DNA of 64,000 nt. It comes from Leidyana gryllorum EB-2025a (taxonomy: Eukaryota > Apicomplexa). The stretch spans positions 62,001-126,000 of the forward strand of contig JBLWGC010000092.1 in assembly GCA_048772705.1 (NCBI GenBank), written 5' to 3'. The position numbers were made by a program, and so were the translations under genes. Position 1 is the first letter of the stretch, and the number at the start of each line of letters is the position of its first letter. The notes under the pieces were generated by a model. The model had not been told where the DNA came from. It did not search any database and saw nothing but the letters and a program-made list of their open reading frames with translations. Shown piece after piece: positions 52,265-63,374 of this stretch.

Positions 52265-55200
52265 TCACCTTCGTGACTGTCCTGCCGTTCTGTTCATTGC
52301 GAAGTATAGCCCTCCCTGCATTTGTACTAAGCCTGTCTTCTGCATAGTATAGAGAGTGGAGTTGAATTTGGTCTCATTGAACGATGGGAACTTTCGCAAC
52401 ACTGCACTATTCAATTTCGCCAGAGGTACACCGAGTGGTAAACCTCCCTGACGCTTCTCTTCCTCCAACAGAAGGGCCAACACGTATCGCTGTACCTCAT
52501 CTCCCGTCACCTTGAATTTCTCCTCATTCTCTCTCTCCAAAAGCGTCTCCGCATCTTCATCTTCGTCGTCGTCATCCACCTCTCCACCACTAATCGTCGT
52601 TAGCATCATGTCTTTGTCACCGGCACCCCCCGATGTATGCGATTGGTCTTGGGTTCCTTTGTTCTCAACGTCCTGTCTCTCACTATATGACTCTTCTCGA
52701 ACCGACGAGGTGGCCGCTGCAGACCCTCGCCCAAATTTGATCCGTACTTTGGCGTTCCATCGACCTTTGGTACCATTTCCATCGCCCATCAATCTATGGA
52801 TCAGTCCCGCGCCCTCCAAGCCGTCCAAAGCCCGAGTCATCACATCGTCTTTCACGTCCAAGTTCAGGTGCTCTGATACTGTTCGCACATCGGCAGATCC
52901 GTCTTCCTTCGAACTCAACAAACTCAGAATTTCAGCCTCACAGGCCGGCAGAGAAATCACACGACTCTGTCCTGCGGCATCCACGAGTTTCATCTGGACC
53001 AGAGTTAGAGTGGTGTCAAACACAATGTATCGATTTTCATGTGTTGCACCGTATCTCTGGGCCAATGCTTTCAATCGTCGTCCGATTTCAGTCACAGGAT
53101 CCTTTATCCATCCAGACTTCAGATGGAATCCATCTACACTCCATTCTTGTTCATCATCCACTGAAAATCCGTCACCGTTGTCGTTGTCGTTCTCCTTGCT
53201 ATTCCCATCCAACGGCCATAGTGCTTTCGTGAATGCAAACATTGTGTCCCTCGGTTCTTCGGTCGCTGTCAATGACTCTGTGACGGGCTGTCGGTCAGGG
53301 GAAACAGTATCGATCTTTTCTTCACCCTCGCCCTGGTCTCTCTCTGTGGTATTAGACTTCTGTTCCGCGTCTTCCGTGGACTCGGTGGCGGGGTATCTGC
53401 AGCCGTCGGCCAGTTCCTTCAACACCTGAATCGCCTGTTCGCATGTAGAGATCGCCCCGTCGCCCTTTGAGTTCCCTCGTGTTGTGCTCAGAGCACTTTT
53501 GTACGCCTCAAGTGAAGACAAGGCTTCTGCGACCAGCTTCAATGACGTCTTCGAATCAGCAGTTACTTCGTCTGTCGACTTGGAGATCTGCAACACTTCT
53601 TCGACCATTTCCTTCGCCACTCTGCTGGCGAAGCGTTTGGGACCTCCATGAAGTGCAAGAAAGATCTCCAAAGCCTCATCACGAGATCCCTGTTGCTGCG
53701 GCGCCTTGCGAGTGTTCTTTTTGGATTGTCTGGGCCATCGCCGTGTTTCATCCGGCCCCAGAGTCTCCTTGGACAGTCTCACTGGCCTTCGAGCTAATTT
53801 GGACAGCAGATCTTCGATCTGTTCCACCTGTAGGGTCCCTCCGTTCTCGGCCGCACCATTGGATCTGTGACTCGTCTCCGGGACACTTGGGTCACACGTA
53901 GAGATAAGGGTATCTAAGACGCTAATGTTCAAGTGATGAGCTGACCGTTGCAACGCTAGTGTCAACAGGTCATGGATTCGATCCCATTTGGGTCGTTGCT
54001 CCACCAAACACTGCTGCACTACGCTATGCTCTGCCAAACGGTTTCGCAGATCGTCGTGCAGTCGGAAGAATTCTCGAGCGCAGTTAGGAGCATTTGAAAG
54101 ATGTGCGCCGAGTGCTTTCAGACAGTGAGCGACATCTATGGGACTTGACAGCAACGGGCATAGAAAAGATGAGAGATCCAGATAGCAGGTGAAAGCTGCA
54201 CGATAGTTCAATTTCGGCAGCAATGCGGGTATCGAGCGTGCCACCATATCTTTGAGAGACTCTCGGGTTTTCGTTGCTCCCACCAAACATCTCAGTTGGA
54301 GCAGGGCAGTTGGCAAGGTTGCTGGTATTCGGATGGTCCTGGGTGCTAGATAAGAGTCCAAAATTGTTTTGGTATGGACGGCCATGTTGATGTTCAGCCA
54401 TATCTCCAACAGGACCAGAGCGTCCGGTTCGCAGTCAGAGCAGCCTTGTTGATCCAGCTTCAAGCGCGGAAGTAATCGCTGAGTGGCAGGATCTAAAATG
54501 CTGGTGACAGAATGGGATGACCGGCGGAGACATGTTTCACACATCTGACTGAATAATGGTCGAATGGCTTTCAACCAGAGCTCCAATTGAGCAAGTGGAG
54601 AAGTGAACTGCATTGCCGGATCTGTAGTATCTGTGGCGTTCTGTAATACGATATTGGCCAGAACTATGATTATCTGAAGCCGCGCACTTTGAAACGCCAA
54701 CTTGGAGTCGTGGAATGAGTGTTTTATCTCGTGCAAGCACTGCTCAAAGTCCCTTTCGAAGTCGGCAGGGGCTGAAGGCAAAGACTTGATTAGCTTTCGT
54801 GTGATGCGGCGGGGCGACGGGCGAGCGGCTACTAATTGGCACTGTTGTGGGTGTGTATGCAGCAGGATTCTGAGAATGTGGGACAATTGAGAGGCGACAT
54901 GTGTGGCAAAGTGTATGCTCTGACTGCCGATTAAGGGCTGACGGTGGTTGAATACTTGATTAAGGAGGGTCAGAATGTGTGTCCACACACATGGATCGTC
55001 GCGGTGCAACACAATTCCGCCGTGTGACAGAGCTGCTGTTCTTCGTCTAAGGCGTGCCAGGAAGGCTCGGCGGACGATACGGGTTGGTTTAGGCGACTGT
55101 TGAGAGAGAAATGTGAGAAAAGGCGAGGGGGAGCATATTGGATGTGGGGGTCGTGATTCTGGTGCTGGTTTGGCGAAGGTGTTTGGTTTTGATTTCCGGT

Positions 55201-55270
55201 GTGGTGTGATGGTAAGCGACGGCCGGGTGGTTGGTGGGGGCTGCGTATAGCGGAAGTGGGGAGAAGGCAT
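52265..55270 (-). CDS. APC2: Anaphase-promoting complex subunit 2 (cullin-like)
   Basis: A single exon of 1001 residues. The N-terminal 500 residues are helical and divergent. APC2 features follow in the right order: RDEALEIFLALHGGPKRFASR, an FTKALWP motif, a conserved RLKALAQRYG helix, the cullin winged helix (TLVQMKLVDA, ILSLLSSKE, LDGLEGAGLIHR), an acidic linker (DDDDEDEDAETLL) and the C-terminal winged helix that binds the APC11 RING in other species (FNSTLYTMQKTGLVQ, GGLYFAMN). It is longer than human APC2 (822). Recognition is by motif order from memory, so moderate. It is 41 bp from the divergent LSM4 gene. Confidence 0.72.
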   Translation of the reverse strand: MPSPHFRYTQPPPTTRPSLTITPHRKSKPNTFAKPAPESRPPHPICSPSPFLTFLSQQSPKPTRIVRRAFLARLRRRTAALSHGGIVLHRDDPCVWTHILTLLNQVFNHRQPLIGSQSIHFATHVASQLSHILRILLHTHPQQCQLVAARPSPRRITRKLIKSLPSAPADFERDFEQCLHEIKHSFHDSKLAFQSARLQIIIVLANIVLQNATDTTDPAMQFTSPLAQLELWLKAIRPLFSQMCETCLRRSSHSVTSILDPATQRLLPRLKLDQQGCSDCEPDALVLLEIWLNINMAVHTKTILDSYLAPRTIRIPATLPTALLQLRCLVGATKTRESLKDMVARSIPALLPKLNYRAAFTCYLDLSSFLCPLLSSPIDVAHCLKALGAHLSNAPNCAREFFRLHDDLRNRLAEHSVVQQCLVEQRPKWDRIHDLLTLALQRSAHHLNISVLDTLISTCDPSVPETSHRSNGAAENGGTLQVEQIEDLLSKLARRPVRLSKETLGPDETRRWPRQSKKNTRKAPQQQGSRDEALEIFLALHGGPKRFASRVAKEMVEEVLQISKSTDEVTADSKTSLKLVAEALSSLEAYKSALSTTRGNSKGDGAISTCEQAIQVLKELADGCRYPATESTEDAEQKSNTTERDQGEGEEKIDTVSPDRQPVTESLTATEEPRDTMFAFTKALWPLDGNSKENDNDNGDGFSVDDEQEWSVDGFHLKSGWIKDPVTEIGRRLKALAQRYGATHENRYIVFDTTLTLVQMKLVDAAGQSRVISLPACEAEILSLLSSKEDGSADVRTVSEHLNLDVKDDVMTRALDGLEGAGLIHRLMGDGNGTKGRWNAKVRIKFGRGSAAATSSVREESYSERQDVENKGTQDQSHTSGGAGDKDMMLTTISGGEVDDDDEDEDAETLLERENEEKFKVTGDEVQRYVLALLLEEEKRQGGLPLGVPLAKLNSAVLRKFPSFNETKFNSTLYTMQKTGLVQMQGGLYFAMNRTAGQSRR

Positions 55271-55311
55271 ATATGGTGCAAGCGTTTGTTTTTGTTTTTG
55301 AGAGAGGATTT

Positions 55312-55689
55312 ATGGTGCTACCGCTGACATTATTGCGCGCTGCAGGCAATCAAGCGGTACTGGTGGAGTTGAAGAATGGCGAAACTTACAGTGGCACGTT
55401 AGTAAGCAATGATGGATTCATGAATCTCCACCTCAAGTCGGTGGTATGTACGGCGAAGAACGGCGACCGTTTTTGGAAGATGCCAGTATGCTATATAAGA
55501 GGAAGTTCGATCAAGCTGGTTCGATTCAGCGAAGCAGTGGTAGCTTCTGCCCGTGAAAACCCCGCGGCCTTTGCGCCTCCCCAGCAGCAAGTGCGAAAGG
55601 ATCTGGGTAGAGGACGAGGGAGTAACCGAGGTGGACGGGGTCGGGGTCGTGGAGGGCGAGGTGGTGGCGGTTTCACACCTCAAAAGTAG
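55312..55689 (+). CDS. LSM4: U6 snRNA-associated Sm-like protein LSM4
   Basis: Single exon, 125 residues. Sm1 motif: VLPLTLLRAAGNQAVLVEL, then KNGETYSGTLVSNDGFMNLHL; Sm2: KMPVCYIRGSSIKLVRF. The tail is an RGG run (GRGRGSNRGGRGRGRGGR), as in other LSM4 proteins. LSM4 belongs to the LSM1-7 (decapping) and LSM2-8 (U6 snRNP) rings. In-frame codons upstream of 55312 are ignored because family members begin at this Met. Confidence 0.96.
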   Translation: MVLPLTLLRAAGNQAVLVELKNGETYSGTLVSNDGFMNLHLKSVVCTAKNGDRFWKMPVCYIRGSSIKLVRFSEAVVASARENPAAFAPPQQQVRKDLGRGRGSNRGGRGRGRGGRGGGGFTPQK

Positions 55690-55715
55690 AAAAAAATTGT
55701 GTTATCGTTTGATGG

Positions 55716-56816
55716 ATGGTAGAGGCAACTAGTCCCGCACAGATAAGAGTAGCATGGCGTCGTCTTCAAGATGTCCCCAAGCTAAGGCTTGAGTTTGACA
55801 GTGCTGACTTCAGGAAGTGGGTGACGGTGGTAGAGTCTATCCTAACCGACTGTCATATTCCTGATGACCTGCGACTCAATCTGCTGATACCGATGATGCC
55901 AGCCGAAGCCAAACGTTTGGTTTATGAAGGCGGTTGCTTCTGCTGGAACGACGCGCATGAAGTGATACGAACACACTTGTTCAACGACCAACCTCCGCCA
56001 AACGCAGACTACTTGGAACTGCTGAATCTGCGTCAGTTGCCGGGTGAACCTCTGGTTGATTTCGCCAAGAGGATAGAACTCAAGGCTAAGCAGGCTCCCG
56101 TTGGATTCGAGTGGCCGGAAAGTGTATTGAGGAGTACCTTCACTCACGGCGTACAAGATCCCCACCTGTCAGTTCTGCTAGTGAAGGCAGAAGTATTTTT
56201 CTCTGACTTGCAAGGAGCCTTGAAGTTCGCTGAGGAGACGGAAGCATCACCCACACACGCGCGAAGGTTGAACAAACAAGATTCTACCTACTCGAAACAG
56301 GCCTCGTTCGCTACTGGCGAACATTCCTCTCTGGTTTGTAGTGGTAATGTGAAGTCGATTGACGAGGCCGCTGATCAAAATGACGGGGAGCCCGATCAGT
56401 TAGACATGGAGATCCTTAATGATATCTTAGAAATCTTACGAATCTCACGACGGACAAGGACGATAAAGGACTACCGGCGATACCTGCGGGCCAATGCGCC
56501 GGGTTTAAGTCCGGAGGAAAGGAAAATGATTTTGGACATGCCGATGGACGATTACGCAGAGGTCTTTTTTGTGGTGGAGATGATTCCCTGGTTCTTTCCG
56601 TGGGGTACCATGCGCTTCGGGCGACCGCTCTTCACGTATACAGCCCACGTGCCGAGACTTGGGCGCCTGTTCGCCCACCTGAATGACGGAAAGCCGGTAT
56701 TCACCCCAGGACTCTGGATCGCACGTTTGAAAGAATTGTTCGTTTCGTCCGAAGCGTTCAGTTTGTCAAATTCGGCGACAGATGAGAAGCCCAAGGTGGC
56801 CTCTAAAGTTTGTTGA
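55716..56816 (+). mobile_element. Isolated retroelement gag-like ORF (LTR-retrotransposon type)
   Basis: An uninterrupted frame of 366 codons resembling the retrotransposon gag/capsid core of Ty3/gypsy-like elements: a Trp-containing opening helix, a conserved stretch with QLPGEPLVDFAKRIE, and the capsid-like helices before it. No protease, reverse transcriptase, integrase or flanking long terminal repeats were seen, so only a gag-like part is present. The C-terminal half does not look like a zinc knuckle. It sits 27 bp after LSM4 and 50 bp before the next gene. It may be a relic fragment of moderate age or a gag-derived host gene. Confidence 0.5.
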
Positions 56817-56865
56817 TCACCGTACCCGTTCGAGAGGTGCATAGTGTGGCAACCACACAGATACC

Positions 56866-59864
56866 ATGTGGCTGAATATTGCCTGTGTATCTGTGTTTGG
56901 TATTCTGTATACCCATGCGATATCTATCTCCGGACGTCTATCGAAGAAATCTAACTATCATCTGGAACGAGCTTTCATCTGTCGATGCTTTTGCGCCCTG
57001 CAACGGTATTCGGTTAATGGTTCTATAGCTTCATACATTCCTGACTCTCTCATATATGCATTTGATCCTCAACCCATACACGCGCCGTCAAATGAAGCGC
57101 TCGCTCAGCAATTAATGACCAACAAGGCTCTGGCGGGCCTGGGAGTTTACTTTCGGTCTTCTAACAAACAAAAGGAGATTGTAGAGTTGCTCTCTGGTAC
57201 CGTCGTTGAGCGCCCTCCTGACCTTACTCCCTCGGAAAAACTTCAGCTTGGAAGTGACATCCTCCAACATGGCAGTCCTGAAGCTTACGAATCATTTTTT
57301 CTTCACCAACTCCCTTCTACAATGCGGCTTAGTGCTGACCGTGCACTGTCCGCGACTCCCCTTTCTCTGCAATCTTTACTGGGTGACCCCCATATCAAAG
57401 TGTTCCGTGTCCCTCCCGGCGTCGATGCTAACATTGCAGGACGTATCGAATGCGTAGAGCAGTGCCGTGACAAAGTACTCTCCGTACCGACACCAGTTAC
57501 TAAACTCATCCCTCACACCGGTTTTGCTTTACTGAAACGACCTAAGGATCCGCCTTCTCGAGGCTTCATTGACGGAGAGAACCCGGCATATGGCCGTGCA
57601 CGTATTGCTCTGCCGGGGAAGACCATTCCTCAAGCCCATAGACCTTTCTTCGCCCGGATGATGGACCGCTGGCTCGGGCTCTACTCTCTGGCAGCGCGGT
57701 TTGACCCTTACCGTGGTGCCCCCCAGTACACTACCGCTGCCGACCAGAAAGTGGCTACGGCGCTTGGTATCCACGAGAGTCGCATATGTCCCGATCTTGT
57801 CAACGAATTCAAGGAGACTGCCGTTTTTGAAACTAATTGGAAAGAATTAGGCCAGAAGCATAAGATCTTCAAAGATACCGACCAGTTCCTCCATCCAGAC
57901 GAAGTCGATCCTCCTTCTCTCAACTTGCCCCCTTCTTTTACTTCATTCCTCCAACTTGGACAATATGGACAGATGATGGCTCCAGCTCGCGCCCCGACTA
58001 CTGCCGACATTGTCGCTGGATACGAGCCCGCAGTGCCCAGCAATCCAAACGCACGGTCTCTCGTGCCCCCGGAACGGCTGAAGCTGGCTCTCGGCAAAGC
58101 AGATATGGGCCCGCCGGCCATACCACGTGACAGTGAGTGCTCAAACTGACGTCCCTCATCAGCTTTTATACTCATTTGCTTCGCAGAGAACGCCATCATT
58201 CCTGTGGTAGTGCGCGACGCGACCTTCCCCGAGGTCGCTCAATCAATTCGAGAGAAAATAGAAGAACGGACCCCCCTGGCTTCGTGGCCCACTGGATCTT
58301 CCCAACTCTTGTTGGAGCAAGTGTCCCCTGTCTACAGAGTGAGTCGATCTCTGAATTCTTCGTGATCGACAATTTCCAATTTCAGTTCCGGGGCAGTGCC
58401 GCTATCGACCGTGATAACAATCCCATAATAGGCCCCATCTTCAGTGGGATGCAAGGACCGAAGAATGACAGCTTTCTTCATTTCTACATCTCTCCTCAAG
58501 AGGGGCTCGCCATTCGATCTTCCCAACGGCGCCTGATGGCCCTCAGCTGGGTGACAGACACCATCAATGGTCTGTATGCGAGACTGCAAGCGGCCGCTGA
58601 CGCCACACCGCCGACAGTCTACGTTAATCCCGAGGGTCAGATCATTCAAACAGACTTCTCCAAGCCAGACCCCATCAGTCTCATAAAGGAGATGACTTTT
58701 GAGTATCACGGAGCAATGTTCGCCGCCTGTGGAACCTTCAAGGATCAACGAACGCATTTGATGAATGCCCGTTCAGTGCTGGTGAGCAACACTTGCTTGA
58801 TCCTTCCGACACACACCCTTTGCGTTAGGTATTCGCAGTACACCCCGTTGTGACAGAGTTGCTGTTCCAAGATGGCACTCGTCATCAGAGTGCAATGCTC
58901 GGCGCCGCTGAGATTGTCGCTATGATGGATAAAGACATCCTCACCACGCTGGTCCAAGGTAGCCTAGATACCACCGTTATAGAACTGCGAGATGCTTACC
59001 TTTTTAGATGCTCACCCCCTCTTGAGGGACGAACTGCGGAAAGCAAACGGCGAGTTCGCCAATACGCTCTACGATCAGATAGAAGCGAAACTGCGGGGCG
59101 ACAATGTGGAACTCATAGACCGCAATACCTGCCCCCTAGACAGAGCTAACGACAGAATCAGTCTATACAGCCCCGTTGCAGAAGGCCCCTGGCAGGTTTA
59201 CACCTTCTCGGGAGAAGCTGAAACACAGCAATTAGACTATGAACCCGTGATATTCAACCATGACACTCGCCGGGCCGCCGCTTTGATGGCCAAGTGCTAT
59301 GGCAGAGCGCTTCCCGGTTCCCAGTTTGCTGAAGCCCTCACTGGCGATCCTCGACTACCCCCATTCCTTCGTCAGATGGAATCCAACAGACTGTCGAAAA
59401 TGCGTATCTGTCTCGACATTCCACCTTTGGGACGCCACCGGTTCCAGGAAGCCCCCATGGCTGTTCCCCTCCAACCCACTCCTCCGACGGCACCTGTGGC
59501 TGCTGGCGTAGACCGTTCAGCGACACAAAACTCCCAACAGCAGCAGCCTCAACAACAACAACCAATGAATCTGGATCTATTGGCAGGTCCTGAAATGAGC
59601 GGTCAATGGACGTACAACAAAAGGAGCAGCGAGAGCAAAAGTGCTGGCGCGAGTGCGAAATCAAGTGATGGGCAGTCCGAAAGCGTTTTCCGGTCATCCG
59701 CAGAACTGTCTGGGTCTGGGGGCAGCTCAGCTGATTTCACTTCGTACGAAAGCGGCCATCGTCACTTCCGTCGAGGCAGAGGGTCGTCGAGTGGTGCTTC
59801 AGGCGGCAGCTACGGAGAAGCCATTGTAGCCCCAGTTGCAGCCCCAGCACCGGCATCTCCCTAA
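56866..59864 (+). CDS. Large spliced protein of unknown family, 933 residues
   Basis: Exons 56866-58132, 58187-58338, 58386-58781, 58829-58958 and 59008-59864 keep phase at all four junctions (introns 47-54 nt). The N-terminus is hydrophobic (MWLNIACVSVFGILYTHAISIS), perhaps a signal or anchor. The middle is well ordered in appearance (SYIPDSLIYAFDPQP, HTGFALLKRPKDPP, FARMMDRWLGLYSLAARFDP, FLHFYISPQEGLAIRSSQ). The last 130 residues are Gln-, Ser- and Gly-rich and disordered. No catalytic motif was recognised. Splicing shows that it is a host gene, not part of the gag-like element upstream. Confidence 0.7.
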
Positions 59865-59869
59865 ATTGA

Positions 59870-61264
59870 TCAATTGACCACCTTTTGAAGCTCATTCAAG
59901 TCCACAGGACGGTACTGAGGCGGCAGAAAATTGGTTTCTCCCCTTGCATTTGCCTCTGTCAGAATATGTCTTAACAGTTCTTCTTCTGTCCGAGGGAACG
60001 ATGATGGTGACGAACCAGTCGAGCCAGCTTCGGCATACTGGAAACCACTCCTCGGCACTGCATATCTTTCCGCCTCCACCAAACCATAACAACATTTCAT
60101 CGCGAGAACAGCGTAGTAAATCATCTTCTTAACTATGCCTTCGTCGGGCTTCAACAGTCGCTGGAACTTGAACAGTTCGGGAGTGCATAACTGCAGAAGC
60201 AAGAGAAACGCAGTATCAAATGTTCAGTCTCAGAGCGGTGGGCACTCACTATCGTCGGGCATTGTCCTATCGGTCGTACGGTAATGAGAGGTATTATTCC
60301 ATTCAAAAGATCTGCGATCCATCCATAGTGTTGTGAAAAGTATACCATTCCACCAGGATAGTGGCAGACCTGCAGCAATCGTGTCTCCACCCACACACAC
60401 GACAAGGGTGTTCCTCACCTCCATTAAGGCTTTGAACAGCCCATTCCAATTGGTTTCGAGGAAGGTAGTACACGATGGAGGAAAGGCTTCAGGGTACGCC
60501 TGTTTCACACCATTCATAACTTCGTGCATGGAGGAGATGATGATCAGAAGGGCGCACACACAGATCAAACTGCAGGGGACTACTGTGGTGACGCCATTTA
60601 CCGTTGTGACATAGGCAACAGTCAATACGGTATCGTAGAGAAAAGTACATAGTTCAGTACTCTCAAGCCATATCATCCAACCTCTAAACACTGGGTGGGC
60701 GTACATTCTGGCCATCCAGGTATCTATTAAATCTGCCGGGGTGTGATTAAAGTTCAGGTCGCCATTTAAAGCCTCTATGAGTTCCATTTGGAACCGCAGA
60801 GTGGTGGAGGTTGACTCATCGGTTGTCAGTTTGTGATGCTTATGTCGAGTTTCACGCAACGCACTCGCTGTATATAAACACGCCAACGCCACCCCAGCCT
60901 CATCCCCCACTGATAACTTGTTTTTCGTACACCAAAGAAAGCCATCAAATGCGGTTTGCGCAGCAAAGAATGTTCCCCAACTCCACTCCGCTTCACTACA
61001 CACCTTTCCCATATGTTGGAAGAGTAGTGAGCGGTTTTTCAAAGTCACGGAAGGGTGCATAGGCCCGTGATAATGTGACTTGTCTTCGGGGCCCCAATAG
61101 TCCGCTGTGCGCCACATACTCTCTTTCAAATATATATTTTCCCAGCATAAGTGAGTCATCGTCCCGGCCAGTCTCACCCGATGACGCAAGAAAGACCAGC
61201 TCCGTTCGGCGGGTACAGCTAGCCGTAACACCTTATCGCATATTGCGGCGTGGAGTGTACTCAT
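59870..61264 (-). CDS. Divergent cyclin-fold protein
   Basis: Exons 60419-61264, 60250-60369 and 59870-60190 (introns 49 and 59 nt) encode 428 residues. The first fold matches a cyclin box: RSLLFQHMGKVCSEAEWSW, TFFAAQTAFDGFLWC, then ALACLYTASALRE, with the box-ending ELIEALNGDLNFNHTPADLI. The second fold contains a very hydrophobic stretch (VPCSLICVCALLIIISS) and the helix FKFQRLLKPDEGIVKKM. The intron at 60370-60418 changes frame, and only its removal joins LMEVCHYPGG to the C-terminal exon. Assignment to a CDK partner class is not possible. The gene is 35 bp from divergent GlyRS. Confidence 0.6.
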
Positions 61265-61299
61265 CAGGAGAAACTCAAAAAACTTAGCAACACAAGCCG

Positions 61300-63374
61300 A
61301 TGAACAAACAACCTGACGATGTTGCAGTCACACCCTGCAGTGGGGAAGGCATCACATTCGACTCCAAAGCTTTGGAGAATTTGCTGAAACGTCGTTTCTT
61401 CACGGCCCCGTCCTTTGAGATATATGGGTCCACTGCCGGTCTGTTTGACTTTGGCCCTCCAGGATGCGCTATGAAGAATGAAATCGAGAGTGCCTGGAGA
61501 CGCCACTTTGTCTTGGAGGATGACTTGATGGAAATCGCAGGTAAGGGCACGTTTTGAGCCCGCGCTCATCATGTGGCGCACGCGTGTGCGCCTCTTTGTG
61601 TTACAGGTCCCAATCTTACCCCACACGCTGTGTTGAAGGCTTCTGGCCATGTTGAGCGATTCCTGGATCTGATGGTTGAGGACGTGGTGACCAAAGATTG
61701 TTATCGGTGTGACAAGATCATTGAAGAGTGGCTGGACCGTGTCTATCTGCAGGACCCCAAGCAGGCGAACCGCAAGGAAGAGGTCGAGCAATGCTTGGCT
61801 ACTCTTGAAGGCGCTACTGCGGGCGAGATGGACGAGATTATCAAGAAGTACGGGATCAAGAGTCCTCTTAATCACGATTTGTGCTACCCGTATCCGTTCA
61901 ATCTGATGTTTGGAACTAAAATTGGTCCGAAGCCGGGGAACGATGAGTCGGGTATCGCTTACCTGCGACCAGAGACGGCTCAGGGAATTTTTGTCAACTT
62001 CCGTCGTCTCCTGGAGCAGAACGGGCGGCAAATGCCGTTCGGTGCGGCGTGTGTGGGCACATCATTCCGTAATGAGATTGCCCCAAGGAATGGTCTGTTG
62101 CGTGTGAGAGAATTCCCGATGGCCGAGATTGAGTATTTCTGCGATCCAACCAAGAAGGCAAAGTTTCCCAAGTATGAAAGTATCAAGGACGTGCGGGCGC
62201 CCTTTTATCCGAGGGATCGTCAGATGAAGAACTTGGGTCCAGTTTTCATGACTGTAGGGGAGGCAGTGGATAGCGGAGTGATCGATAATGAGACTTTGGC
62301 TTACTTTATCGGGCGAGCATACTTATTCCTGACTGCCATCGGTATCAATCCGAGCGGTTTGCGATTCCGTCAGCACCTCGACACGGAGATGGCTCACTAC
62401 GCATCGGATTGTTGGGACGCTGAGATATTGACGAGTTACAAGTGGGTTGAGTGCGTGGGTATAGCAGATAGATCCGCCTACGACCTGACTCAACACACAC
62501 GAGCGACGAAAGTGGACCTGCAAGCCCCGCGACCCTTGGCAGAGCCGAGGATCGAAGATCGTTTGGTGGCGAAGCCGAATCGGAAGGCTATGGGTCCAAC
62601 TTTCAAGAAAGATTTGCAGGAAGTATTGAATATCATCGACACGTTGTCAATGGAGGAAATGCAGAAAGCGGAGGCAGAGGTAAGTAACTACATTCTTCTC
62701 TGAATTGGCAAATGATTGCTGGATTTCAGCTCGCCGCTGAGGGCAAGTGTGTTTTGGGCAAGGACGAGAGACAATTCGTATTGACCAAAGATCTCCTTGC
62801 ATTTGAATGGATCAAAGTCAAAGGTGCGTTTCGTCACCTTTTGGCTCACTTTCATTGTGTATCTGCAGTCACTGAGGAGCTTTATACTCCGAATGTTATC
62901 GAGCCTTCGTTCGGCATTGGTCGTATAATATACGCCGTTCTTGAACACGCGTTCCGACGTCGGGGCATCGAAGATCAAGAAGATCGCAACTATCTGGCGC
63001 TTTCACCGCTGATAGCCCCCTACAAGTGTTCAATTCTTCCGATCTCAAACCAGCCACAATTCGAGCCCATTATCAGGAGTCTTCAAGAACATCTCCGGAA
63101 AAAGGATTTGAGCTGCAAACTGGACTCAAGCACAGCAAGCATCGGGAAACGATATGCCAGAACCGACGAAATCGGTATTCCTTTCGGCATCACGGTTGAT
63201 TTCCAAACTGTCGAGGATCATACAGTCACTCTGCGTGAGATTGTCAGCATGACGCAAGTGCGTCTACCGCTCGCTGATGTTCCCGAGGTTCTGAGGAAGC
63301 TGGTGCGAGTCGAAGAGACATGGGACAATGTAAAAAAGCGCTATCCAGCATTCACTCAGCAACAAGTTAACTGA
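61300..63374 (+). CDS. GARS: Glycyl-tRNA synthetase (class II)
   Basis: Exons 61300-61540, 61607-62679, 62730-62823 and 62869-63374 (introns 66, 50 and 45 nt) encode 637 residues. Motif 1 region: GLFDFGPPGCAMKNEI. Motif 2: SFRNEIAPRNGLLRVREFPMA, preceded by YLRPETAQGIFVNF. Motif 3: PSFGIGRIIYAVLEHAF. The anticodon-binding domain follows (LSPLIAPYKCSILPI, KRYARTDEIGIPF, HTVTLREI). There is no N-terminal WHEP domain or transit peptide, so it is the cytosolic form or the short isoform. The stop TGA 63372-63374 overlaps the convergent gene's stop codon region. Confidence 0.96.
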
